This document shows positions 45,283 to 55,242 of a stretch of DNA of 64,000 nucleotides, in pieces. Made by a program: the position numbers and the translations under genes. This DNA comes from Planctomycetota bacterium (GTDB lineage: Bacteria; Planctomycetota; UBA8108; UBA1146), in assembly GCA_018694835.1 (NCBI GenBank), contig JABHOG010000100.1, positions 1-64,000 on the forward strand, read 5' to 3'. The stretch's first letter is position 1, and every line of letters starts with the position of its first letter. A model generated the notes under the pieces. It saw only the letters and a program-made list of their open reading frames with translations, was not told where the DNA came from and ran no database searches.

Positions 45283-46638
45283 ATGGCCTATCCGATTCAT
45301 CGTCGTACATTCCTACGCGGTCTCGGCACGGCGATGGCGTTGCCCTGGCTCGATGCGATGAGCCCACTGACCGCTCTGGCCCGCAACATGCCGCCGACCA
45401 AGGCGGCACTGCGAACGGTATTCCTGTTCATCCCCAATGGCGTCCATCAATCGGAGTGGTCTCCTGCTGGAGCAGGGGCCGACTGGGTCACCTCGCCGAT
45501 CCTTGAACCGCTGGAGGCGGTACGCGATGATGTGCTGGTGGTCAGTGGACTGGCCCACCACAACGCTCGTGCCCTCGGCGATGGTCCCGGTGACCACGCT
45601 CGCTCCGCCGCCTGCTTCTTGACCGGGGCCCATCCCTACAAGACCGCTGGCGACGACATTCATGCGGGGATCTCTGTCGATCAGATCATCGCTGCTGCCG
45701 TCGATGAACAGACCTTGATCCCGTCGCTGCAACTGGGCACGGAAGGGGGAAGACAGTCGGGCAATTGTGACTCCGGATATTCATGTGCCTATTCCTCCAA
45801 CATCAGCTGGGCCGGGGCAAACCAACCTCTTCCCCATGAAACCCATCCGCGCCGCGTCTTCGAGCGTATGTTTCTCAGAGGCAGTGCCGGAGAGACCACC
45901 GATGCGCGTCGAAAGAGGATCTCTCGGCGATCCAGTATCATCGATTTCATCCTGGAAGATGCGAAGGGTCTCGAGAAACAGCTGGGGATCGGCGACCGTC
46001 GACGGCTGAGTGAATATCTCGCTGGCATCCGTGACATCGAGCGTCGTATCGATCGACTGGAACAGTTGGAGCAGCTCGAGAAGCAAGGCGGCGACCTCCC
46101 TGATTTCGGACAGATCCCACCCAGCGGAATTAGTGAACACATCCAGTTGATGCACGAGTTGATCATCCTGGCGTTTCGCCTCGACCTGACCCGAGTCTGC
46201 ACCTTCATGTGGGCCAATGAAGGGTCAAATCGAACCCATCCCCATCTGGATGTGGGAGAAGGCCACCACACCCTTACCCATCACAAGGGAAACAAGAATC
46301 AGGTCGACCAGGTTCGAACCATCAATCGCTGGCAGGTCGAAGAATTCACCCGCTTCGTGCAACGGCTCGGCGAGGTGAAAGATGGCGAAGGGTCGTTACT
46401 CGATTCGACCGTGGTGATTCATGGATCGGCCATCGGGGATGGAAATCGTCATAATCATGACCACCTACCGGTGCTGATCGCCGGCCGCGGCAACGGCCTG
46501 GTCGACACCGGCCGACACCTGATCACCCCCAAGGACACTCCGATGTGCAACCTGTTCCTCTCCATGGCTCATGCCGTGGGCTCTTCTGTCGAGAATATCG
46601 GAGATAGCAGCGGCACCTTGCCAGGGCTTCGACTCTAA
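45283..46638 (+). CDS. DUF1552 protein with Tat-type signal
   Basis: The 451-residue product starts with a twin-arginine signal (HRRTFLRGLGTAMALPWLD). The body matches the DUF1552 family: RTVFLFIPNGVH, GLAHHNARALGDGPGDHARS and LQLGTEGGRQSGNCDSGYSC. Tat export implies folding, perhaps with a cofactor, in the cytoplasm. The gene follows the DUF1592 gene by 114 bp, the standard pairing in planctomycetes. The family has distant resemblance to sulfatase-like DUF1501 proteins. No catalytic role is established. Confidence 0.92.
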   Translation: MAYPIHRRTFLRGLGTAMALPWLDAMSPLTALARNMPPTKAALRTVFLFIPNGVHQSEWSPAGAGADWVTSPILEPLEAVRDDVLVVSGLAHHNARALGDGPGDHARSAACFLTGAHPYKTAGDDIHAGISVDQIIAAAVDEQTLIPSLQLGTEGGRQSGNCDSGYSCAYSSNISWAGANQPLPHETHPRRVFERMFLRGSAGETTDARRKRISRRSSIIDFILEDAKGLEKQLGIGDRRRLSEYLAGIRDIERRIDRLEQLEQLEKQGGDLPDFGQIPPSGISEHIQLMHELIILAFRLDLTRVCTFMWANEGSNRTHPHLDVGEGHHTLTHHKGNKNQVDQVRTINRWQVEEFTRFVQRLGEVKDGEGSLLDSTVVIHGSAIGDGNRHNHDHLPVLIAGRGNGLVDTGRHLITPKDTPMCNLFLSMAHAVGSSVENIGDSSGTLPGLRL

Positions 46639-46747
46639 CCCGCCCCACGATTTTGCTCTCCCCCTCAGTCCTCCGAGCCACTTGAACCCGATGATTTTAC
46701 TACCCGCCACTTGCGGTCCACGATGCTGGGAGCGAGTTTGGCACTTC

Positions 46748-46783
46748 GATGACAAGATCTTGAACGATGACGAGATCTTGAAC
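46748..46783. repeat. Tandem 18-bp repeat with palindromic core upstream of the RND operon
   Basis: GATGACAAGATCTTGAAC is followed directly by GATGACGAGATCTTGAAC. The first copy contains the perfect 10-bp palindrome CAAGATCTTG; the second differs by one base (A to G). The pair lies about 100 nt before the permease start and could be a double operator. Confidence 0.7.
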
Positions 46784-46886
46784 TTTGTCCTACCCTGCAG
46801 GGTCCGATCCCGAAATGCTGGGTGGTTGATGCACTACCCCTCCTCTGGCTGTCCTTGACCCTCGGTTGAAATGGAGCAATCCAGGT

Positions 46887-49800
46887 ATGTGGCTCGTTAG
46901 ATCAGCACTCCGTTTCCCGTATCTCATCCTGGTCATCACTCTGGCCGTGATCTCTCTTGGCACCATCTTTCTGACCAAGCTCCCCTCTGACCTCCTGCCC
47001 ATATTCAAGACTCCAGCAGTTCAGGTCGTGACCTTCTACAACGGCATGCCGCCGGAAGTGGTCGAAGGTGACATCAGTAGCCGGATGCAGCGCTGGACCG
47101 GTCAATCGGTCGGGATTTCCCATCAAGAGGCGAAGTCGATGACTGGCGTGTCGATCGTCAAGGATTTCTTCCGCGAGGACATCAGCATGGAAAGTGCGAT
47201 GTCCCAGGTCACCAGCTATGCGATGAGTGACCTGTTCTATCTTCCTCCTGGCACCATCCCTCCGATGGTGATGCCCTTTGACCCGACAGCGTCAGTTCCG
47301 CTGTGTCTGGTCAGCGTCTCCTCCGAAACGATGTCCGAACAGCAACTTTACGATGTCGCCTATTACGAATTGCGTAATCGATTGCAGTCGATTCGCGGGG
47401 TCGTGGCTCCTGCGGTCTACGGTGGAGTGCTGAGGCGGATTTTTGCCTATCTCGATCGAGAAAAACTCGAAGCTCGACAGTTATCGCCGATGGACGTGGT
47501 GCGGGCGATCCAGGAGCAAAATGTCTTCATTCCGACCGGCAATGCGAAACTCGGTGATCTCGATTACATGATCACGACCAATGCCATGGTCGATCAGATT
47601 CCAGAACTCGATGATCTATTGATCAAGATCGTCGATGGGAAACCGGTATTCCTGCGCGATGTCGCTCGAGCGGAGAACACCCAATCGATCCAGACCAACG
47701 TGGTGCGAATCAATGGCCGTCGACAGGTCTACATCCCCATTTACCGCCAACCGGGCGCCAATACGATCGAGATCGTCAACGAGATTCGTGCCAAGCTGAC
47801 GCAGATTCGCCAGCGAGTCGTCGACATGTACGAAGGTGCCGATGACGTGCTTCTCGAGGTCGTGATGGACCAGTCGATCTTTGTCAGGGATTCCATCTCT
47901 GCCCTCGAGCATGAGGCATTGATTGGCGCATTCCTCGCAGGACTGATCGTGCTGATCTTCATCGGAAGCGTTCGCTCGATGTTGATCATCTTGCTATCGC
48001 TACCTTTGTCTGCCCTGGCAACCTTCATCGGGCTGTATCTGAGTGGCAATACCATCAACAGCATGACGCTGGGAGGATTGGCGCTGGCGGTGGGTCTGAT
48101 CGTCGACCAGGCCATCGTGACGCTGGAAAATGTCTCTCGACATCTGAGCACGGGCAAGACGCCGACCCGAGCGGCCCTCGATGGTGCCAGCGAGGTTGCC
48201 GGTCCGGTGTTCGTGGCCACCATCACCATCATGGTGGTGTTCTTTCCGGTGGTCCTGCTGAGCGGGATCTCCAAGTTCCTCTTCACGCCACTGGCGATCA
48301 GCGTGATCCTATCGATGGCGGCTTCCTACCTGGTAGCACTGACCGTCGTCCCACTCTGCTGTGCTCGTTTTCTCAAGGCCCAGCCGGAAGGAAGCGGCGA
48401 CAATGCGGAACACGAGCCGGCGTTCTTCCAGAGAATCGGTCGTAGCTATGAAGGATTGCTCGAAAGAGTGCTTCAACGACGGGCCTTGATCGGGATCTCG
48501 GTGTTCGTCTTCTTCATCATCTCGCTGGGCCTGATTCCTGGAGTCCCGTGGAGCACTGCTCCGACCAAGGTCGGCCAGGAACTGTTCCCCGCGACCGATT
48601 CGGGACAGTTCACCATCTTCGTCAGAGCTCCATCCGGAACCCGGATCGAGAACACGGAACTGCTGATCGAGAAGGTCGAAAACGAGATTCAGGATGTGAT
48701 CGGAATGTGGGACCCTCGGCATGAGCAAGCCTCCTCCGATCTGCAGATGTTGATCTCGAATCTCGGCGTCTTGATGGACTGGCCCGCCGCCTACACTCCC
48801 AATACCGGACCGATGGATGCATTCATGCTCGTGCAGTTGAAGGAAGAGCGTTCGCGAAGTTCCATCGAGTACTCGGTACTACTGAGAGAGCGTCTCGTAA
48901 AAAAATTCCCGGGAATCGAATTCGCCTTTGATACCGGTGGGATCCTCACTGCCGCACTCAATTTCGGACTGCCCTCTCCCATCGATATCCAGGTCACTGG
49001 AAGCAAGCTGGAAGTGGGTCAGGAGATTGCACGGACCATCTCCGATGAGATTCGACAGGTTCCCGGAGCCGTGGATGTTCGAGTCGCCCAACGCCTCGAC
49101 TATCCTTCGATTCACATCGTGATCGACAGGGTCAAGGCGGCCTATCTCGGGATCACCCCTGATGAGGTCGTCAAGAACATCATCACGGCGACCAACTCGA
49201 GTGTCACCTTCAGTCCGTCCTTCTGGATCGACAAGAAGAAACGCAATCACTACTTCATCGGTGCTCAATACCCCGAAGGTGAGATCAACTCGTTTGCCAC
49301 CCTGGAGAATATTCCGATCCGACCCAACTCCGGGGATTCGACCGAGCCGGTACTTCTGAGAAACATCGCCACATTCGAGCGAACCACAGGTCCCACCGTG
49401 GTGAACCATGTCAACATCACCAGGGTGACCAATGTCTATGCCAATGTCGTCGGGAAAGATGTCGGAAGCGTCGTCAGCGATATCGAGCAACGACTCGAGC
49501 AATCGCCACGGATGCAGCAATTGATGGAAAAGTACCGCGAAAAAGGTTACCGCTGGCAAATCAAGGGAGAGATCCATCAAGCGCGTGAGTCCTTCGGACA
49601 GTTCACCTTCGGTCTGCTGGTGGCGGCAATGCTGGTTTACCTGGTGATGGTAGCGATTTTCCGTTCCTTCAGAGATCCTCTGATCATCCTCGCCTCGGTA
49701 CCTCTGGGCTTCACCGGTGTGGCGTGGATGCTGTTCCTCACCGACACCAATCTGAACATTCAATCATTCATGGGAATCATCATGATGACGGGAATCGTCG

Positions 49801-50123
49801 TCGCCTACAGCGTCTTGATGGTCGACTATGCAAATCGGTTACGGGACGAAGGGCTAGAGACTCGGGCTGCCATCCAGACTGCAGCACGAACGCGTCTTCG
49901 ACCGATTTTGATGACTTCCCTCGCAGCAGTACTGGCACTACTCCCCATGGCCATCGGCTTCGGAGGTGGCGCCAATGCTCCTCTGGCTCGGGCGATCATC
50001 GGGGGAGTTCTGGCAGCGATGGGGTTATCACTCTTCGTCGTACCGATTCTCTATGAACTGATTTCCGGGCAAACGAGACAGATCAGTGACCTTCTCGCCC
50101 GCGATGAGTTACGGAAGGAATAG
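46887..50123 (+). CDS. RND efflux transporter permease subunit
   Basis: This is a 1078-residue inner-membrane pump of the AcrB/CusA superfamily, with twelve expected transmembrane helices in two homologous halves and two large periplasmic loops. The TM4 segment reads GLIVDQAIVTLENV: the first of the two AcrB proton-relay aspartates is kept, but the second is Gln. The TM10 segment reads VVAYSVLMVDYA, with Tyr where AcrB has the relay Lys. So it belongs to a subfamily with a modified proton path. ATG 46887 (WLVRSALRFPY) was preferred; a TTG at 46866 would add seven residues. It starts a permease-adaptor-TolC operon. The substrate is unknown. Confidence 0.93.
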   Translation: MWLVRSALRFPYLILVITLAVISLGTIFLTKLPSDLLPIFKTPAVQVVTFYNGMPPEVVEGDISSRMQRWTGQSVGISHQEAKSMTGVSIVKDFFREDISMESAMSQVTSYAMSDLFYLPPGTIPPMVMPFDPTASVPLCLVSVSSETMSEQQLYDVAYYELRNRLQSIRGVVAPAVYGGVLRRIFAYLDREKLEARQLSPMDVVRAIQEQNVFIPTGNAKLGDLDYMITTNAMVDQIPELDDLLIKIVDGKPVFLRDVARAENTQSIQTNVVRINGRRQVYIPIYRQPGANTIEIVNEIRAKLTQIRQRVVDMYEGADDVLLEVVMDQSIFVRDSISALEHEALIGAFLAGLIVLIFIGSVRSMLIILLSLPLSALATFIGLYLSGNTINSMTLGGLALAVGLIVDQAIVTLENVSRHLSTGKTPTRAALDGASEVAGPVFVATITIMVVFFPVVLLSGISKFLFTPLAISVILSMAASYLVALTVVPLCCARFLKAQPEGSGDNAEHEPAFFQRIGRSYEGLLERVLQRRALIGISVFVFFIISLGLIPGVPWSTAPTKVGQELFPATDSGQFTIFVRAPSGTRIENTELLIEKVENEIQDVIGMWDPRHEQASSDLQMLISNLGVLMDWPAAYTPNTGPMDAFMLVQLKEERSRSSIEYSVLLRERLVKKFPGIEFAFDTGGILTAALNFGLPSPIDIQVTGSKLEVGQEIARTISDEIRQVPGAVDVRVAQRLDYPSIHIVIDRVKAAYLGITPDEVVKNIITATNSSVTFSPSFWIDKKKRNHYFIGAQYPEGEINSFATLENIPIRPNSGDSTEPVLLRNIATFERTTGPTVVNHVNITRVTNVYANVVGKDVGSVVSDIEQRLEQSPRMQQLMEKYREKGYRWQIKGEIHQARESFGQFTFGLLVAAMLVYLVMVAIFRSFRDPLIILASVPLGFTGVAWMLFLTDTNLNIQSFMGIIMMTGIVVAYSVLMVDYANRLRDEGLETRAAIQTAARTRLRPILMTSLAAVLALLPMAIGFGGGANAPLARAIIGGVLAAMGLSLFVVPILYELISGQTRQISDLLARDELRKE

Positions 50124-50127
50124 CACC

Positions 50128-51522
50128 ATGATCCGATCTACCCACCACTCGACCCGTGAGAGCATCTTGCACGGAGATGGAGTTGCGTACCACGCTTCGA
50201 TCTTTCTCATCCTCTTGCTGGTCGGACTCTCGACCCAGCCTTGCGCTGCACAGACGGGAGGCAAGGTACCTCGTGTCTCCGTCGTCCAACCGGTCCAGAA
50301 GACCCTCGTCTATTCCCTTCCATCCAAACCTGCAGAGATCCATGCCGCCCAGGAGGCGACCCTGTACGCCAGGACCAATGGATATCTGCAGCAGATACTG
50401 GTCGATTTCGGGGACGCAGTAGAGAAGGACCAGTTGATCGCAGTACTCGAAGCTCCTGAACTGCAGGACGAGGTGCGCCGGGCCGAGGCGCAATTGCTGG
50501 AAGCCAGCGCCCAACTCGGTGCCGCTCGAGCCAACGCAGCAGGGGGTGATTCCCAGATCATCGCAGCCAAGGCAGGCCATGTACAAGCCGAGGCTGCGGT
50601 ACTACAAGCCGGCGCAGAACTGGAAAAAGCGCGAGCGATTCTCCATGCCGAGTTAATTCACCTCAATCGAATGATCCAACTCCATGACCAAGATGCCGCC
50701 ACCGACGCTCAACTCGAATCTGCCCGGAGAGATCATTCTCAGGCTCTCGGCGACGTCGACATCGGAGAGAAGGGGGTCACCTCTGCAAAAGCGATGGCAG
50801 GTGCCGCAGCAGCCAAGATCCAGGTGGCGGAGTCGCAAAAGGAAGCGCTCGTTAGCCTCGTTGCCGTGGCAGAAGCAGCCATCGCAAGCGCCAACGCTCG
50901 AGTCGACCTCGCCACCACGATGGTCGGATACACCAGAATCCAGGCGCCTTTTTCTGGAATCATCACCGAACGGTTTCTCGATCCAGGTGCAGCGGTCGTC
51001 ACCTCTTCTTCTTCAAAGACGACAGCGATTGTCTCCATCAAGGATATGAGTCACCTCCGCGTCTTTGTTCAAATTCCTGAACCGGACGTGCCGTACATCC
51101 AGCAGGGTCATGCGGCAACGGTGACCTGCAGTGCGATACCCAATCAAAAATTTCAAGGTACTGTTTCGCGAATCTCAAAAAGCCTCGATCGGCGCACTCG
51201 CACCATGAAGGTGGAGATCTTGCTCGAGAATCAGCAAGGTCAGATCTTTCCAGGAATGTTTGCGACCGTCGATTTCCAGTTGATCGAACGGGAAAATGCC
51301 TGGACCTTGCCGGCGCAAGCATTGCTCGGCACGAGAGGTGAATACCATGTCTATTGCGTGGTCGGAGGAACCTGCCAGGTCGTTCCGATCAAGATTGGCC
51401 TCGATGACGGGGCCACCGTTGAAATCACCGAAGGCTTGAGCGGAACCGAACAGGTCATCCTGATCGGTAAGGGATTGGTTCAGGAGGGTGATCGAGTCGA
51501 AGCCGTGGGAGCAAACCCGTGA
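50128..51522 (+). CDS. RND efflux periplasmic adaptor (membrane fusion protein)
   Basis: This 464-residue HlyD/AcrA-type adaptor has an N-terminal signal or anchor segment (about 22-42, ending CAAQ). The lipoyl halves flank a long helical hairpin (ARTNGYLQQILVDFGDAVEKDQ and TRIQAPFSGIITERFLDPGAAV), and beta-barrel and membrane-proximal domains follow. The hairpin is rich in Ala and Glu (coiled coil). It links the permease to the outer-membrane channel. ATG 50128 has GGAAGGA upstream, 5 bp after the permease stop; the track ORF starts earlier inside the permease. Confidence 0.93.
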   Translation: MIRSTHHSTRESILHGDGVAYHASIFLILLLVGLSTQPCAAQTGGKVPRVSVVQPVQKTLVYSLPSKPAEIHAAQEATLYARTNGYLQQILVDFGDAVEKDQLIAVLEAPELQDEVRRAEAQLLEASAQLGAARANAAGGDSQIIAAKAGHVQAEAAVLQAGAELEKARAILHAELIHLNRMIQLHDQDAATDAQLESARRDHSQALGDVDIGEKGVTSAKAMAGAAAAKIQVAESQKEALVSLVAVAEAAIASANARVDLATTMVGYTRIQAPFSGIITERFLDPGAAVVTSSSSKTTAIVSIKDMSHLRVFVQIPEPDVPYIQQGHAATVTCSAIPNQKFQGTVSRISKSLDRRTRTMKVEILLENQQGQIFPGMFATVDFQLIERENAWTLPAQALLGTRGEYHVYCVVGGTCQVVPIKIGLDDGATVEITEGLSGTEQVILIGKGLVQEGDRVEAVGANP

Positions 51523-51596
51523 GCCTCGGGATCTCACCGATTGATCATCGTTGTTCCAGGCCATCGACTGGTTCCTCGTATCGAGTGGAGAGTTTC

Positions 51597-53081
51597 ATGT
51601 TGCGATCGTTCGCCATCGCGCTGATGGTCCTGCTGCTGAGTGCATGCAGTACTGATTCCTCGACCGGCATCCGTTCGAGTGAACTGGCTCGATGGATTCC
51701 AGATCCCATCGAGGTGGTCGAAGAGGATTTCTCCATCTCCAAGGAGGCGGTGGAAGCACCGATCACAGATTCCAGTGAGGATCACCCCTCCGATGGATCC
51801 GATGAAGTCACCGAGGCGAGTGCCGACTCCGGGTCCACCGATGACCCGATTGGTGAGGTCTATCCGATCACGCTGGATGTCGTGCTGGCGATCGCCAAGG
51901 ATCAGGCATTGTCGATCCAGCTGGCCCGACTGCGACTGGAGGTGGCAGCGGCCACTCAACAGATCTCGACCGCTGCGTTCCTGCCCACCATTGGTCCGAG
52001 GGCCGATTATGCCCGCACCGATGGTGCCGCACAGGGAACCGATGGCACCGTCGTCGATGTATCGAAGAACAGCCTCTTCTCTGGAATCGAACTACGCTTT
52101 GATCTCGATCCCTGGGGAGACTGGCATCGTTTCCAGGCGGCACAGGACAATCTCGTGGCGACCGAACAGTTGCTCTACTGGGCTGAAGAGTTCGCGCTCC
52201 ATCGCGGAGCCCTGCTATTCCACGACCTGATTCGAAGCCATGGCGAGATCAAAATTGCACAGCGTAGTGTTCTCTTCAGTCACCAGCTGTCATTGACCGC
52301 CCAGTCGAGGCTCGATGCCGGAGATGGTTTGCGTGAGGATTTACTCGCTGCACTGGCCAAAGAGGCGGCCTCGGATCGAGACCTTGTCCTCGCCCGATCT
52401 CAAACCAAAATTGCATCGGCGAGACTCGCGGAATTTTTGGTCCTCACGGAAGATACCAGTTTCGATCCGATACTGGTTCCCGCCTCGGATCAGATCACTC
52501 CCAATCGGTTCGAGCTGGACCAGTGGAGTGGTGATCAACTGGTCCATCGAGGGCTCGAGATGCGGCCGGATCTGGTGGCTGCTCGCGCCAAGGTCGATGC
52601 CGCTCGATCTCTGAGCCGGGCATCTTCTGCATGGGGCCGCCCCACCATCAGTGCCAGATCCAGGATCGGAAGATTCGGCATCGATTCGTCAGATCAGTCG
52701 GATCAGGAGACTGCCGAGGTGGGAATCGGCTGGCAGTTCGGCCTTGAATCCACCGCTTCCCATCGAAGAAGTGTGGCCATCTTCGAAGAGACACAGCTCG
52801 AGGCAAAAAAACTGGAGCTGCGTATCGTCACTCAGATCCGCATCAGCATGGCCCGGCTCCAGGCTTCCCGAGCAGCGATGACCGCCGCTCGGCGTCAACT
52901 GGAAGCCGGCGAAGAAGCGATGAAACTGACCGAGTCACGCTACAAGGCTGGTGCCGCACTGCTCGATGAACTGCTCGGACGGGAAGCGGATCTCGCCGCA
53001 GCTCGAACCGCTTCCCTCAATTCCATCATCTCTCACAATCAGGCACAGTTCGATCTGATACTGGCAGTCGGTGGTCCCTGA
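51597..53081 (+). CDS. TolC-family outer-membrane efflux lipoprotein
   Basis: This 494-residue channel protein completes the tripartite RND pump. Signal peptide II ends in the lipobox LLSAC. An acidic Ser/Asp-rich spacer (about 45-90) precedes the outer-membrane efflux domain, which has two long-helix repeats (ALSIQLARLRLEVAAATQQ and RYKAGAALLDELLGREADLAAA). GGAGAG lies upstream of ATG 51597. The track ORF starts at a GTG overlapping the adaptor stop but would bury the signal peptide. It lies 74 bp after the adaptor. Confidence 0.9.
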   Translation: MLRSFAIALMVLLLSACSTDSSTGIRSSELARWIPDPIEVVEEDFSISKEAVEAPITDSSEDHPSDGSDEVTEASADSGSTDDPIGEVYPITLDVVLAIAKDQALSIQLARLRLEVAAATQQISTAAFLPTIGPRADYARTDGAAQGTDGTVVDVSKNSLFSGIELRFDLDPWGDWHRFQAAQDNLVATEQLLYWAEEFALHRGALLFHDLIRSHGEIKIAQRSVLFSHQLSLTAQSRLDAGDGLREDLLAALAKEAASDRDLVLARSQTKIASARLAEFLVLTEDTSFDPILVPASDQITPNRFELDQWSGDQLVHRGLEMRPDLVAARAKVDAARSLSRASSAWGRPTISARSRIGRFGIDSSDQSDQETAEVGIGWQFGLESTASHRRSVAIFEETQLEAKKLELRIVTQIRISMARLQASRAAMTAARRQLEAGEEAMKLTESRYKAGAALLDELLGREADLAAARTASLNSIISHNQAQFDLILAVGGP

Positions 53082-53092
53082 TCGGTTCGCCC

Positions 53093-55108
53093 TCAATCGG
53101 TCTTGAAGGGTGCTGCGGGCAATCCGTGACTCGAGACCAGATTGGCCCTTACCGGGTTGTCTTGCCATGCGTATCGAACTGCCGTGGGTGACTCTACATC
53201 CGCATGACTGATGCGAAGTTGTCCTTCATCCATCACCTCGACTTCTCCCCAATGCCAGGATCCATCCGATCCTTGCAGTGCGAATCCATCGATCTTCATC
53301 CCGCGACGACCGGTCAAGCCATCCCCCGCATGATCGAAGGAGACCACGATGCTCTTTCCATCGATTTGATGGCTGCGGTAGAAGGGCCCCGATTCTGACA
53401 GGTCGGATCTCTCGTGACAGCGATGAAGTGCCCAGTCGGCGAGCCGCTTGCCCACCGCCTGCTTGTTACGCGGATGGATGTCGCGAGCATCGCCGACATC
53501 GGTCAGGACCACCAACCCGGTGTTGCGAACAACCCGATGAGTGAAGTCCTGCGCATCTCGAAGCGTCGCCCAGCCACCCTGGACCGGGTTGTCGCTGGTC
53601 GCCTTGAACGCTGCCAGCTGCACGATGCCGAAGGGGAAATCTCCCTGGCCCCAGGTTTCTCTCCACGATCCGATCATCAGTGGTAACAACTCCGCATACT
53701 CGGTGGGCTGTCCCGCATTCGATTCTCCCTGATACCAGATGGCTCCGCGGATTCCGTATCCGGTGAAGGGAGAGAGCATCGCATTGAACATCACACCAGG
53801 ATCACCAGTCTTACGACCAGGAGCCTCGGGTGCCTCTGGAGGACTCGGTCCTCGATCACCAGAGAAAACGTTTCCTCGGTTGATCTTCCAGTTTCCAGCC
53901 AGCCCAATCGCCTCGTCATCCTTGGCGCTCACCGGACGGATCTTGATCGCCGAAGGCGCTCCGGTGATTCCACCGGCTCCCCCGGTATCGAGGGCGGCGA
54001 TGGCGATGGTCGCTTGACCCGCCTCGACCAGATCACCAGAGATGGTGTAGCTACGCATCAATGAGTGTTGATTGGTGGTACGACCGACTTCCTTACCATC
54101 CCAGTAAGTAATGTCTGCATCATCGATGGCGCCCGGTTGCAGCAGCAAATCCTGGCCCTTCCACTTCTCCGGTACTTCGATGGATGTGCGATACCAGACG
54201 AATCCGTCCCAACCCTGGTTCTTTCCCGCCCATAACCCCGGAACTGGCATCTCTTCCCAGTTCTCATCGGAATAGGAGGGATCAGCCCAGGCACCGACGA
54301 CCCCTGGATCTCCGTCCAGTTTCTTGTTCCACCACTCGCCGGTCCTTTGCTCGAACTGAGTGACCCGATCGCGATACAGTTTCTCGATCTCTTCTGCCGA
54401 TCGATCTCCCCAGCGCGCCACTTCACTTTCCATCTTCGAAACACGTTCCTTGAACCTCGGATGACGCTTCATCGCCACCGTCGATGTCCACGGTTCGATG
54501 CGAGTTCCACCCCAGTTGACATCGAGTATCCCAACGGGGACTCCCAACTCCTCGTGCAGCCGACGCGCCATGAAGGTGCCGATCGCCGTGAAATTCCCGG
54601 CCGTGGCCTGAGTCGAAACTTCCCATGCCGCAGCGATATCGAACTCAGGAGTTCTCGAGAGCAGATGGGGTGCCTTGATCCTGCGCAACCAGGGAAGATC
54701 TCCCGCGGCAATCTCTTGATCGGCATTCATCGAACTCCGAAGCGGCCACTCCATGTTCGACTGACCACCGCAGAGCCACACTTCTCCGACCAGAATGTCC
54801 TTCACCTCGATGGTGCCATCCGACCCGACGATGGTCATCGATCGGCCCTCGGCACTGGCGGGGACCGGGTCGAGGATGACGGACCATTGGCCATGATCGT
54901 CCACCTGAGTGCTCTTTTGCTGACCGGCAAAACTGACGGAAACCTCGGTGCCAGGAGCACCGGTGCCCCATACCGGCAAGTCCAGGTCTCGCTGAAGTAC
55001 CGCGTGATCGCTGAAAACTGCCGGAACATCGATGGCCAGAACCATCGTGGAGAAGAGCAGCAGACTACTTGTGAGCAGCCACTGGGCACATCGGATCGGC
55101 TTCATCAT
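53093..55108 (-). CDS. Exported sialate O-acetylesterase-like protein
   Basis: The 671-residue product has a signal peptide (about 1-26) and a SASA (DUF303) esterase fold. The catalytic serine is in LCGGQSNMEWP near residue 110, and the probable Asp/His pair is in DARDIHPRNKQ near the C-terminus. A carbohydrate-binding jelly-roll insert occurs in the middle (ENWEEMPVPGLW, GFVWYRTSIEVPEKW), as in typical family members. It would remove O-acetyl groups from sialic acid or other acetylated glycans. GGAGGTAA precedes ATG 55108. The C-terminus is convergent with the TolC gene, 11 bp apart. Confidence 0.92.
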   Translation of the reverse strand: MMKPIRCAQWLLTSSLLLFSTMVLAIDVPAVFSDHAVLQRDLDLPVWGTGAPGTEVSVSFAGQQKSTQVDDHGQWSVILDPVPASAEGRSMTIVGSDGTIEVKDILVGEVWLCGGQSNMEWPLRSSMNADQEIAAGDLPWLRRIKAPHLLSRTPEFDIAAAWEVSTQATAGNFTAIGTFMARRLHEELGVPVGILDVNWGGTRIEPWTSTVAMKRHPRFKERVSKMESEVARWGDRSAEEIEKLYRDRVTQFEQRTGEWWNKKLDGDPGVVGAWADPSYSDENWEEMPVPGLWAGKNQGWDGFVWYRTSIEVPEKWKGQDLLLQPGAIDDADITYWDGKEVGRTTNQHSLMRSYTISGDLVEAGQATIAIAALDTGGAGGITGAPSAIKIRPVSAKDDEAIGLAGNWKINRGNVFSGDRGPSPPEAPEAPGRKTGDPGVMFNAMLSPFTGYGIRGAIWYQGESNAGQPTEYAELLPLMIGSWRETWGQGDFPFGIVQLAAFKATSDNPVQGGWATLRDAQDFTHRVVRNTGLVVLTDVGDARDIHPRNKQAVGKRLADWALHRCHERSDLSESGPFYRSHQIDGKSIVVSFDHAGDGLTGRRGMKIDGFALQGSDGSWHWGEVEVMDEGQLRISHADVESPTAVRYAWQDNPVRANLVSSHGLPAAPFKTD

Positions 55109-55242
55109 CGAATTACCTCCTGGGGAATCGACACCCTGAGAATCAGTACCTCGGTAGGAGGCACCACTTGAAATGGGAACCGAATAATCGGTACCCCGCA
55201 GAATCAACTCAAATGTGATCGTCGGTGCTGGCCATGGTCAGG

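Noticed and set aside
46729-46760. Sigma-54 promoter before the RND operon
   Set aside because: TGGCAC is present but the GC element at the required spacing is not.
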